In this document: piece after piece, positions 1-6,389 of the stretch | How the letters are laid out: each line of letters starts with the position of its first letter | Position numbering within the stretch: the stretch's first letter is position 1 | Source: Tomitella gaofuii | GTDB taxonomy: Bacteria; Actinomycetota; Actinomycetes; Mycobacteriales; Mycobacteriaceae | Direction of reading: 5' to 3' | Assembly (NCBI RefSeq): GCF_014126825.1 | Contig: NZ_CP059900.1 | Span: forward strand, 3,052,954 to 3,116,953 | Length of the DNA stretch: 64,000 bases | Notes under the pieces: generated by a model | What the model saw: the letters and a program-made list of their open reading frames with translations, nothing else | Told to the model about the DNA's origin: nothing | Databases searched by the model: none | Translations under genes and position numbers: made by a program

Positions 1-376
1 CACAGCACTCAAACGCCTTGTTTCGACCGAGGAGCTCAAGAAGAACCGTGTGGTACTCATGACCAACACCTCCGATCAGCGCGGCACAGTTGGCATTGTT
101 TACCGAGGAGAAGAACCTGGCCACGATGCTGCGGATTTGGCCGATCCGGGAACTTGCTACAGCGCGCTGTGACTCGGTGTATTCGCGCGGGATCAGGTCG
201 TACTCAAGAAACTGCTGAACGTTGTGGAGTTCGAGGATGTCCATGACATCAGTTGGAGCATGCTCTGGGTCAAACTGCTCTACGAGCTCAGCGACGCGTT
301 TGATGTACCAGCCGACGGATAGGTCGTCGACACTGAAGAACCGGACGCGTCGCATGTTGTCGTCCTCGTTGCTCAC
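1..376 (-). CDS. Unknown protein, N-terminal part, fourth gene of the TIR/caspase operon (cut by window edge)
   Basis: I do not recognise this protein. The frame is open on the complementary strand from a GTG at 374-376 to the window edge (125 codons seen). A GGAG about 8 bases before the GTG supports the start. It begins MSNEDDNMRRVRFFSVDDLS and continues with helical, mixed-charge sequence containing FLEYDLIPREYTESQR, then ALIGGVGHEYHTVLLELL; there is no signal peptide or obvious membrane segment. It starts 16 bases after the stop of the 39-codon gene and runs in the same direction as the TIR and caspase genes, so it is probably co-transcribed with them. Base composition is lower in GC than the core genes to the right, as in the rest of this operon. 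Function unknown; a role in the same defence system is inferred from position only. Confidence 0.6.
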   Translation of the reverse strand, partial: MSNEDDNMRRVRFFSVDDLSVGWYIKRVAELVEQFDPEHAPTDVMDILELHNVQQFLEYDLIPREYTESQRAVASSRIGQIRSIVARFFSSVNNANCAALIGGVGHEYHTVLLELLGRNKAFECC

Positions 377-392
377 CTACACGTCTCCACTT

Positions 393-512
393 TCAGCACC
401 CGCTCAGCACGTACCATTGCCAGTGCGCCCACCGGTCGTGCTCGATCGCGGCGAGCCTGTCGACCGTCTGTTTCCTCTCGAGGACCCCTCGGATCCGGTC
501 AAATGAGGGCAT
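393..512 (-). CDS. 39-residue peptide with EHDRW motif, translationally coupled to the caspase gene
   Basis: The ATG at 510-512 overlaps the caspase stop codon by one base (TAATG), a classic coupling arrangement, and the frame closes at TGA 393-395. The peptide starts [14 protein letters not shown] and ends RLAAIEHDRWAHWQWYVLSGC. The stretch AIEHDRWAHWQ resembles the conserved (E/Q)HxRW core seen in bacterial RyR-like domains and in short phage or defence proteins, but here it is nearly the whole protein. Whether it is a functional small protein, a cut-down domain or the tail of a once longer gene cannot be told from the sequence. The intact overlap with the upstream stop and the following gene 16 bases away favour a maintained small gene. 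Confidence 0.6.
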   Translation of the reverse strand: MPSFDRIRGVLERKQTVDRLAAIEHDRWAHWQWYVLSGC

Positions 513-1492
513 TAGATTAGGTCCTTCTTCACGAGTGCCCAGTAGTGTTGGCCGAGAAAGGTAAGTTCGCATTTCTTCGACTCCATCGCCGCGTGCCACA
601 TGTGGGGCGCCCCGACCGGGCGAACGAGGTTCACCTTCACTAGTGCCTGCAGCACCGCGAAGTCCGCGTTCTTAGCCGGGTCCGGTGGAGGGGTCGAGGC
701 CTGTTCCTTGCCGGACCGTTCGGGTTCGTAACCGGGATCGAGCCGGAGTTGCGTGGACGGCTCCTCAAATAGGACTGTAAGCTTCTGAAGCTGCGTCAGC
801 TCGATCGGCGCGTCTGTCGACCTGAGCGAAACGAACTTCTTGACATTCGTCTTGAACACCGGCCGTTGCGCCCAAGGCCCAAGCGACTGATCGATGTGCG
901 CGTAGACGCTACCTGGCGTCACCTCGCCCATAAGGTTGGCGGCCGCACCGTTGAGCGCGTCGACGAGGAGGCTCGTGAATACACCCGAACCGCCGGTCTC
1001 CATGGCGTACTGATTAGCCGCCGAAGCCGTCAGGATCGTGACGCCCTCCTTGACCTCCGCAATCTGCGGGATGCCCGGATGCCCACCCGCAACTCCGCTG
1101 TGGCAACTGTCGAGAATGATCACTTTGTTCTTCGCAGGCGAGCTATTCGCGTACGTCATCACATCGGTCAGCGATAGCCCGTCATGACCATTCGCGCAGT
1201 CGCTTGCGCACAAGTAGCCCCCCGCTCCGTCGATGTAGCCATGCCCGGAGAAGTAGAACAACGAGATTTCCGCGTCATCCTTGAACAAGTCTTCGACGGC
1301 ATCACGCAGCTGAGTGCGAGTGACGGTTGCTCCTGGGCCAGTGCCGGTCAGCAGTAACGGCTGCGTGAAATTGAGGGTGCCGTCCGCGTGACGGTCCAGC
1401 ACGTTCTTGATGCTGTAGGCATCGTTCACCGCACCATTGAGGGAGCCGATCTGAACATAGTGGTCGATCCCGACGATAAGTGCTTTACGCAT
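512..1492 (-). CDS. Caspase-like (peptidase C14) protein, candidate effector of a type IV Thoeris-like system
   Basis: A 326-residue cytoplasmic protein. The N-terminal ~230 residues have the caspase/metacaspase fold signature: [11 protein letters not shown] at 2-12, the catalytic histidine in FYFSGHG (His84) and the catalytic cysteine in [10 protein letters not shown] (Cys130), then [11 protein letters not shown] and [11 protein letters not shown]. After a Pro-rich linker near 260-275, a C-terminal ~55 residues ([13 protein letters not shown]...[17 protein letters not shown]) looks like a small helical or winged-helix module. Both catalytic residues are present, so it should be proteolytically competent. 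It lies 11 bases downstream of a TIR gene with GAGGTG as ribosome site. In type IV Thoeris a TIR protein makes a cyclic nucleotide that activates a caspase-like protease which then damages the host cell; that role here is inferred from the gene pair. The C-terminal module would be the place for signal binding. Confidence 0.85.
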   Translation of the reverse strand: MRKALIVGIDHYVQIGSLNGAVNDAYSIKNVLDRHADGTLNFTQPLLLTGTGPGATVTRTQLRDAVEDLFKDDAEISLFYFSGHGYIDGAGGYLCASDCANGHDGLSLTDVMTYANSSPAKNKVIILDSCHSGVAGGHPGIPQIAEVKEGVTILTASAANQYAMETGGSGVFTSLLVDALNGAAANLMGEVTPGSVYAHIDQSLGPWAQRPVFKTNVKKFVSLRSTDAPIELTQLQKLTVLFEEPSTQLRLDPGYEPERSGKEQASTPPPDPAKNADFAVLQALVKVNLVRPVGAPHMWHAAMESKKCELTFLGQHYWALVKKDLI

Positions 1493-1503
1493 GTCGGCGC
1501 ACC

Positions 1504-1875
1504 TCAGAGCGAGTCGATGAAGCCGGAGATGTTCGCATCACTCCACACGACCGTCCGGACCCCAGAAAGGGAAGTCCGATCGTTCGAGTAGGCCCATACA
1601 CCCAGGAGTGGCTTGCCCTCTTCCTTGGCGCACTGGATCTCCCACTTCTGCCCAGAAGACGTGAGCGAGTTCTTGCTCACGAGAGCGATCACGCCATGGG
1701 AGCGACGGATGCGTGTGCAGACTTTGTCCTTCCAGCCCGAGTCATAGGGTTCCTTCACCGACATGTCCGTGAACTCGTACGGTGATCGCGGGCCCAAGGA
1801 CTGTCCCTTGAGGAAGTCTCTCTGCCGTTCGTCTTCGATGGCGAATGCGACGAATACGACCTTCTTCTCAGCCAT
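1504..1875 (-). CDS. TIR-like (MTH538/ThsB-type, DUF1863) protein, candidate signal-producing sensor
   Basis: A 123-residue single-domain protein matching the MTH538/DUF1863 TIR-like family that includes ThsB. Visible family marks: the first strand [19 protein letters not shown] (4-22), the [15 protein letters not shown] segment around residues 35-50, the helix-strand [14 protein letters not shown], and [19 protein letters not shown], whose glutamate in WE is the likely NAD-cleaving residue. No other domain is fused. The start is the ATG preceded by AGGAGG with good spacing. It is the first gene of a leftward operon and precedes the caspase-like gene by 11 bases. Inferred role: senses infection and makes a cyclic ADP-ribose-type messenger that activates the caspase-like protein. 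Confidence 0.85.
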   Translation of the reverse strand: MAEKKVVFVAFAIEDERQRDFLKGQSLGPRSPYEFTDMSVKEPYDSGWKDKVCTRIRRSHGVIALVSKNSLTSSGQKWEIQCAKEEGKPLLGVWAYSNDRTSLSGVRTVVWSDANISGFIDSL

Positions 1876-2103
1876 GTCTGGGCCTCCTCATGTGTTCGAG
1901 CCGCGACACAGGCTGGTCGCACCCAAGCTCACCCCGACCTTAGCGAAGAGCACTGACACTTTGGCGTCCCCGACCGGAGTGCATCGAACGTTCGACCGTC
2001 GATGCATCCTCATCGCGCGGTGCAATAGGCTGCACGCAAGCACCACCCCCGTGACCGCATTTCAAAGGATTTACTTGCGAGGGCTCACGATGCGACCCTG
2101 AGG
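1876..2103. other. Upstream region of the TIR operon
   Basis: No convincing gene on either strand. It must carry the promoter for the leftward TIR-caspase operon. The clearest structure is an inverted repeat TGCATCGA / TCGATGCA at 1980-2006 with an 11-base spacer, about 105 bases upstream of the TIR start; it could be an operator or a hairpin terminating something further right. GC is lower than in the core chromosome. Confidence 0.4.
1980..2006. repeat. Inverted repeat (8-bp arms) upstream of the TIR operon
   Basis: TGCATCGA at 1980-1987 is perfectly complementary to TCGATGCA at 1999-2006, with 11 bases between. Position about 105 bases from the TIR start codon suits a regulator binding site; no function is shown. 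Confidence 0.4.
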
Positions 2104-2193
2104 TCACCTCATAGCGTAGAACGCCAAAGCTGCTGCCGCTGTCACGTTCAACGAGTCGGCTCCGCCCATCATCGGGATCGTCGTCTGCGCTGG
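2104..2193 (-). pseudogene. 3' stump of a SpoU/TrmH-family RNA methyltransferase gene
   Basis: On the complementary strand the last 29 codons read PAQTTIPMMGG then ADSLNVTAAAALAFYAMR and a TGA at 2104-2106. IPMxGGxDSLNVxxAAAxAFY is the C-terminal knot motif that closes the AdoMet-binding site of SpoU/TrmH methyltransferases. An in-frame TGA directly upstream (2194-2196) and the absence of the rest of the gene show that only the 3' end remains. It probably marks a junction where accessory DNA replaced older chromosome. Confidence 0.6.
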
Positions 2194-2241
2194 TCAGCGG
2201 CGAGTTCCGGATGGGGCATTTTGGGCCCACACATGTTCAGT

Positions 2242-2679
2242 ATGTCGGGGTTCATCGCCCGCCCGAGCGCCGGCGTGTAAGAGTCGGTGGCGGACTCGGA
2301 GCAGCTCTCCCACTACTTCACCACCGGCGGCGCGCGGCCGGCTCGAAGCCGGCGCGCAAGTGAGTTGGGACTTCCATGACTTCCCCGGCGCGTTCCAGGT
2401 CACCGTCGCGGATGCCGAACCTCCGCGAAGCATCGTGATCCGCTGGGACGCCGGCGCGACATCCACCCGGAGGACGGCCACACCACTGTGGTCTTCGGTT
2501 TTGACCCCGTCGACGGCGACACCCGGACCCGGGTCACCATCACGGAGTCGTCATGGCGCCCCACCGCCAACGACGCGCAGCGGGCCTTCGGCAACTGCAT
2601 GAGCTGGACGGGGATGCTCGCCGCGATGAAGGTGTGGCTGGAGCACGGGATCAACCTCAGGGAGAGCTTCTACAGTTAG
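2242..2679 (+). pseudogene. Decayed SRPBCC / AHSA1-family gene
   Basis: Read across three frames this stretch rebuilds most of an AHSA1 (activator of Hsp90 ATPase-like, SRPBCC fold) protein: ESVADSEQLSHYFTTGGAR, then LEAGAQVSWDFHDFPGAF and VTVADAEPPRSIVIRWDAG, then HPEDGHTTVVFGFDPVDGD and finally NCMSWTGMLAAMKVWLEHG, ending INLRESFYS with TAG at 2677-2679. Damage seen: a TAA at 2278-2280 where the family has Trp (V-W-E), a frameshift near 2337 and another near 2457. The IS element lies 3 bases past the TAG, and its target duplication includes the stop codon, so the insertion itself did not break the gene. Confidence 0.75.
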
Positions 2680-2682
2680 CCT
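2673..2682. repeat. Left target-site duplication of the IS element
   Basis: CAGTTAGCCT here corresponds to CAGTTAGCCC at 4190-4199 on the other side of the element: 9 identical bases plus one mismatch. Duplications of 9-12 bp are usual for IS4-family elements. The sequence includes the last codon and TAG stop of the decayed SRPBCC gene. Confidence 0.7.
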
Positions 2683-4189
2683 CAATGCCGCGCAGTTAGT
2701 TGTCGTGTCTGGTGTCAATGATGCCCGGTAGGTGTGTCGTGATGCGGGTCCGATAGTTCGTGCGGTCGACGTTGCCTTTCGCGCGGTGTTTGGAGATGGC
2801 CCGTTTCGTGACTCTGGGGCTCGAGCGTGATCGGCGGGCGGGCATGACCGCTGCCAGTGCTGCTCGCCCGATGCGGCCGGTCAGGTCGGTGCAGGGCCCG
2901 GCGAGGATGAGACCCGCATCGTGGATAGCGTCGCGGGCGGTGGTCAGGGCGATGGTGAAGCTGAGCCGGTCGGGAGCGATGTCGCCGGCGGCCAGGGCGG
3001 TGTCGGCGATCGCGGTGCGCAGCGCCTGGTGGACGATCAGGACGGCGTAGACCTCCTGGGCGACGCCGGCCGGGGTGCGTGCTCGCAGGACCCGGCCCGC
3101 GAGGATCGTCGCTTTGGTCTCCCGGTAGCTGGTCTCGATCTCCCATCGCTGGTGGTAGAGCTGCACGATCTGCCGTGCGGGGTAGCGGTCCGGGTCGGTC
3201 AGCGTGGTGATCAGACGGTAGGTGCCGGTGCGCCGGCCGCCGGCCGGGTCGAGATCGACGGTGATCTGGGCGTCGATCAGGCGCACCCGCAGATCGCCGA
3301 TGGCCACGATCTGGGTGCCGTCGTCCAGGCGCTCGAGGACCTCGAACCTGCGGGCGTTCTTGCACCGTATGAGCAGGTCTGCGCCGGTGGCGGCGAACTG
3401 CTCGATCAGGGCGGCGGCGGCGAAGTTGCGGTCGCCCAGCAGCAGCATGCCGGGGCGCAGACTGTTCGTCAGGGCGGGGGCGTAGGTGGTCTCCCCGGCC
3501 CGGTAGGAGCCGAACACGGCGTCGATGACCGTGCGGGTGCCGCATGCGACGATGCTCACCAGCCGCAGCATCGGGTATCCGGCCGGTGCGTCAGGGCGGC
3601 CGGACTGGCGGCCGAACGCGCCGGTGTTGGCGCCGGTGTCCGCCACGAACATCGTGGTGCCGTCGATCGCGCACACCAGCAGGCCCCGCCAGCGCGAGGA
3701 CCCGGCCGCCGGGCCGCGGACCAGGTCGAACAGTTCGGCAAGCGGGCCGGTGCCGATCCGCCGGAACGCCTGGGACAACGCCGAGCTACCGGGCGTGGTC
3801 AGGCTCAGGCCGGCGCCGCGGGCCAGGCGCGCCAGTACCTGCTGGTAGCCCACGCCAGTGAACAGCACCCCCGCGAGCAGCACGTACATCACCACCCGGG
3901 TGGGCAGGCGGCGCACCCGTTTCTGCGCCGCTCCGGCAGCCTCGATCGCCGCGTCGACCAGATCGAATGACACGATCCGGGTCAACTCGCCGAGATGACC
4001 CGCGGCGAAGGGATCCGCCGGCGCGGGCAGCGGGGCAGGGATGACAGACTGGGACGGCAACGGAACTCCTTTGGTAGCAGGGCGTCTTGTGAGGACACCC
4101 CTTGCCTACCGTGGAGTTCCGTTGCTCTTCGCCCGACACGCCGCAGTCACACTTGCCACACCAGCCACACCACTAACTGCGCGGCATTG
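2683..4189 (-). mobile_element. Complete IS4-family insertion sequence, 1507 bp
   Basis: Both ends carry the perfect 18-bp terminal inverted repeat CAATGCCGCGCAGTTAGT (2683-2700) and its complement (4172-4189); similarity continues more loosely inward. A 9-10-bp direct duplication flanks the ends. A single transposase gene fills the element and its TAA stop lies inside the left inverted repeat. The inner part of the repeat (GCAGTTAG) resembles the duplicated target (CAGTTAG), suggesting a preferred target. Intact reading frame, repeats and duplication suggest a recent and possibly active copy. Confidence 0.88.
2696..4060 (-). CDS. IS4-family DDE transposase
   Basis: A 454-residue transposase of normal length for the family, which excises and reinserts its element by DDE chemistry. 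The N-terminal part (residues ~20-110, TRIVSFDLVDAAIEAAGAAQ onward) is the IS4 N-terminal domain. The catalytic triad is visible as the first Asp in LVCAIDGTTM, the second Asp in LLLGDRNF and the Glu in the YHQRWEIETSYRETK signature (Y-2-R-3-E-6-K). The tail is Arg/Lys-rich. No frameshift is seen. It is the only gene in the element and its stop codon sits in the left terminal repeat. Confidence 0.92.
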   Translation of the reverse strand: MPSQSVIPAPLPAPADPFAAGHLGELTRIVSFDLVDAAIEAAGAAQKRVRRLPTRVVMYVLLAGVLFTGVGYQQVLARLARGAGLSLTTPGSSALSQAFRRIGTGPLAELFDLVRGPAAGSSRWRGLLVCAIDGTTMFVADTGANTGAFGRQSGRPDAPAGYPMLRLVSIVACGTRTVIDAVFGSYRAGETTYAPALTNSLRPGMLLLGDRNFAAAALIEQFAATGADLLIRCKNARRFEVLERLDDGTQIVAIGDLRVRLIDAQITVDLDPAGGRRTGTYRLITTLTDPDRYPARQIVQLYHQRWEIETSYRETKATILAGRVLRARTPAGVAQEVYAVLIVHQALRTAIADTALAAGDIAPDRLSFTIALTTARDAIHDAGLILAGPCTDLTGRIGRAALAAVMPARRSRSSPRVTKRAISKHRAKGNVDRTNYRTRITTHLPGIIDTRHDN

Positions 4190-4199
4190 CAGTTAGCCC
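4190..4199. repeat. Right target-site duplication of the IS element
   Basis: CAGTTAGCCC, matching CAGTTAGCCT at 2673-2682 in 9 of 10 positions, directly abuts the right inverted repeat. Confidence 0.7.
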
Positions 4200-4300
4200 C
4201 CGGCCAGCCGACCGGATCCGAGCACCTCATACCCGCTGCTAGCACCTTGGATTCAAGCGCCGCACGGAGAAAACAGCGCGCGGATCGAGATGTCGGGCCC

Positions 4301-5566
4301 CTACGCCCAACCGGCCTGGTCGGCGCGGCCCTCGCGGTCGATGCGCTCGAGCCGGCTCTCGGTGTACGAGGCGATCTGGTCCACCACCACCCGCACGCGG
4401 CGCGCGTCGTCCGGGGCGCGTTCCCAGTCGGCGCGCAGCATCGGATCCAGCGACCCCGGCGCGGTGCTCAACAGCCACTGCGCGGCCCTGTGGATCCGCT
4501 CACGCTCCCGGTCCTGCCGCTTGCGGTGACCGGGATCCGACATCACGTACCGCAGTGCCACCGTCTTGAGCAGCAGCACCTCCGCCGCCACCACGGCCGG
4601 CACCTGCAGGTCGGCGTCGTAGCGCCGCAGGCGGCCCTTGCCCGCGACGGACCGCGTGCCGGCGATCGCCGCGGAGGTGAACCGGCCGACGAGTTCGCTG
4701 GTCATCCGCTTGAGCGCCACCGAGGAGGGCAGGGAGCCGTCGTAGACGCCCACCGATTGCACCACCGGCAGCACGGACAGCCGCTGCGCGGCCTCGATCA
4801 GCTCGTTCTCCCCCACCGCGGAGAACTCGGACCAGCCCATCGTCGCGAGGGCCCGCTGTTCGGCGGGGTCGGCCAGGGCGCGCAGGTCGATGCGCCCGGA
4901 GATCACCCCGTCCTCGACGTCGTGCACCGAGTAGGCGACGTCGTCCGCCCAGTCCATCGCCTGCGTCTCCAGGCTCTGCCGCCCCTGCGGCGCGCCCTGG
5001 CGGACCCAGGCGAGGATCGCGGCGTCGTCGTCGTAGGCGCCGAACTTGGCGCCGGGGGCCTGCCGCAGCCACGGGTACTTCATCGCCGCGTCGAGCGACG
5101 CCCGCGTGAGGTTGAGGCCCAGTCCCTCCCCCTGCGGGCCCAGGACCTTCGGTTCGAGGCGGGTGAGGATGCGCAGGTTCTGCGCGTTGCCCTCGAACCC
5201 GCCGCACTGCGCGGCCACCTCGTCGAGCGCCCGTTCGCCGTTGTGGCCGTAGGGCGGGTGGCCGATGTCGTGGGCCAGCCCGGCCAGGTCCACCAGGTCC
5301 GGGTCGCAGCCGAGTCCGTCGGCGATGCCCCTGCCGATCTGCGCCACCTCGATGGAATGGGTGAGGCGCGTGCGCGGGGTGTCGCCCTCACGCGGTCCCA
5401 CCACCTGGGTCTTGTCCGCCAGGCGGCGCAGGGCCGCGCTGTGCAGGACGCGGGCGCGGTCGCGTGAGAACGCGCTCCGATGCTCGGCGTCCGCCCCGGT
5501 GAGGCCGGCCGTCTTGGGCGCCTCGTCCCCGATGCGCTCGAGGTCTGCGGGTGTGTATCCGCTCAC
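4301..5566 (-). CDS. dgt: Deoxyguanosinetriphosphate triphosphohydrolase (dGTPase)
   Basis: A 421-residue HD-superfamily enzyme cleaving dGTP (and often other dNTPs) to the nucleoside and triphosphate, tuning the dNTP pool. It shows the dGTPase N-terminus [22 protein letters not shown] (residues ~34-54), the metal-binding His70 in RTRLTHS, the HD pair His99-Asp100 in [17 protein letters not shown], and a later conserved Asp in [14 protein letters not shown]. Length equals the mycobacterial enzyme. GTG start with AGG about 9 bases upstream. In M. tuberculosis dgt is followed by dnaG; here the IS and accessory region follow instead. Confidence 0.93.
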   Translation of the reverse strand: MSGYTPADLERIGDEAPKTAGLTGADAEHRSAFSRDRARVLHSAALRRLADKTQVVGPREGDTPRTRLTHSIEVAQIGRGIADGLGCDPDLVDLAGLAHDIGHPPYGHNGERALDEVAAQCGGFEGNAQNLRILTRLEPKVLGPQGEGLGLNLTRASLDAAMKYPWLRQAPGAKFGAYDDDAAILAWVRQGAPQGRQSLETQAMDWADDVAYSVHDVEDGVISGRIDLRALADPAEQRALATMGWSEFSAVGENELIEAAQRLSVLPVVQSVGVYDGSLPSSVALKRMTSELVGRFTSAAIAGTRSVAGKGRLRRYDADLQVPAVVAAEVLLLKTVALRYVMSDPGHRKRQDRERERIHRAAQWLLSTAPGSLDPMLRADWERAPDDARRVRVVVDQIASYTESRLERIDREGRADQAGWA

Positions 5567-5648
5567 CGGCGTACCTGGCCTTCCCTCGTCTGCGTCCCGC
5601 GTGCACCGCTCGCGGTGTCGTGTTCCGACGCCCGCGCGTCCGGCGCCG

Positions 5649-6299
5649 TCACTCCTTGATCACATCAGGAAAGTCGGCCTGATAGTGGGTGAGCTGGTAC
5701 CACAGCAGCGCGCCCGTCTCCCGCACGATGCCCTTGATCTGCGCAGACCTCGTGGTCACTGCCGGCCCGCTGCGGGTGGGGGCGACTGTCGCCTCCAGCC
5801 CGGAATCGCGTGCCATGGTGCGCGCCCGCAACGAATGCCACGGGTCGGAGGTGATCACGATGGAGCCGACGCGCCGACTCTGCAGCATGGCCGACACCGC
5901 GTCGATGCTGCCGAGGGTGTCGGACCCGACCGCCACTGCGAGCACACTGTCGGCGGGCACGCCCTGCTCGATCAGATACTGCCGCCCCGCCTCCGCCTCG
6001 GTGGTGGAATCACCCTGGATCTTTCCCCCCACGGTGACGATCGTGGGCGCGACGCCCTCGTCGAACAGCTCCGCGGCCATGTCCAGCCGCGCCTGGAACA
6101 CCGGCGACGGCGTGCCGTTGTACTGCGCGGCGCCCAGAACGAGGATCGCCCCCGTCGGCGTCCGGTCGTCGATTCGGGCCACCTGCCACACGCGGAATGC
6201 GGTGCCGGCCACCAGCAGCACGCCGACGATCAACACGCCCGCGACTCCGCGACGCAGCCACCGTGCCAGCGTGCCGCCGACCCCCAATCCAGTGTTCAT
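5649..6299 (-). CDS. DUF218 (SanA/YdcF-like) membrane-anchored protein
   Basis: A 216-residue protein with one N-terminal transmembrane anchor (about 18-37, [17 protein letters not shown]) and a DUF218 domain (about 48-200). The family marks are [32 protein letters not shown] and the [17 protein letters not shown] segment, followed by [17 protein letters not shown]. SanA-type proteins are linked to cell-envelope permeability; the reaction is not established. It lies between dgt and the divergent TPM-domain gene with its own upstream region. Confidence 0.82.
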   Translation of the reverse strand: MNTGLGVGGTLARWLRRGVAGVLIVGVLLVAGTAFRVWQVARIDDRTPTGAILVLGAAQYNGTPSPVFQARLDMAAELFDEGVAPTIVTVGGKIQGDSTTEAEAGRQYLIEQGVPADSVLAVAVGSDTLGSIDAVSAMLQSRRVGSIVITSDPWHSLRARTMARDSGLEATVAPTRSGPAVTTRSAQIKGIVRETGALLWYQLTHYQADFPDVIKE

Positions 6300-6377
6300 C
6301 GCCGACCAGTCTGCCAGCGCACCCGCGCGCGCCGCGACGCCGCACCCCGGGCCGTTACCTCACCCTGGCCTTACAGC

Positions 6378-6383
6378 TAGGTT
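6378..6383 (+). promoter_or_regulatory. -10 element of a leaderless promoter for the TPM-domain gene
   Basis: TAGGTT (TANNNT) ends exactly 6 bases before the ATG at 6390, so transcription should begin at or next to the start codon. No ribosome-binding site is seen, which fits a leaderless mRNA as is common in mycobacteria. Confidence 0.5.
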
Positions 6384-6389
6384 CTGGGT

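Noticed and set aside
1940-2230. Leftward 96-codon frame upstream of the TIR gene
   Set aside because: No ribosome site or family likeness; it overlaps the SpoU stump in another frame.
4230-4280. tRNA 3'-end fragment as an attachment site next to the IS
   Set aside because: GGATTCAAG resembles a T-loop on the reverse strand, but the flanking bases cannot form a T-stem or acceptor stem.
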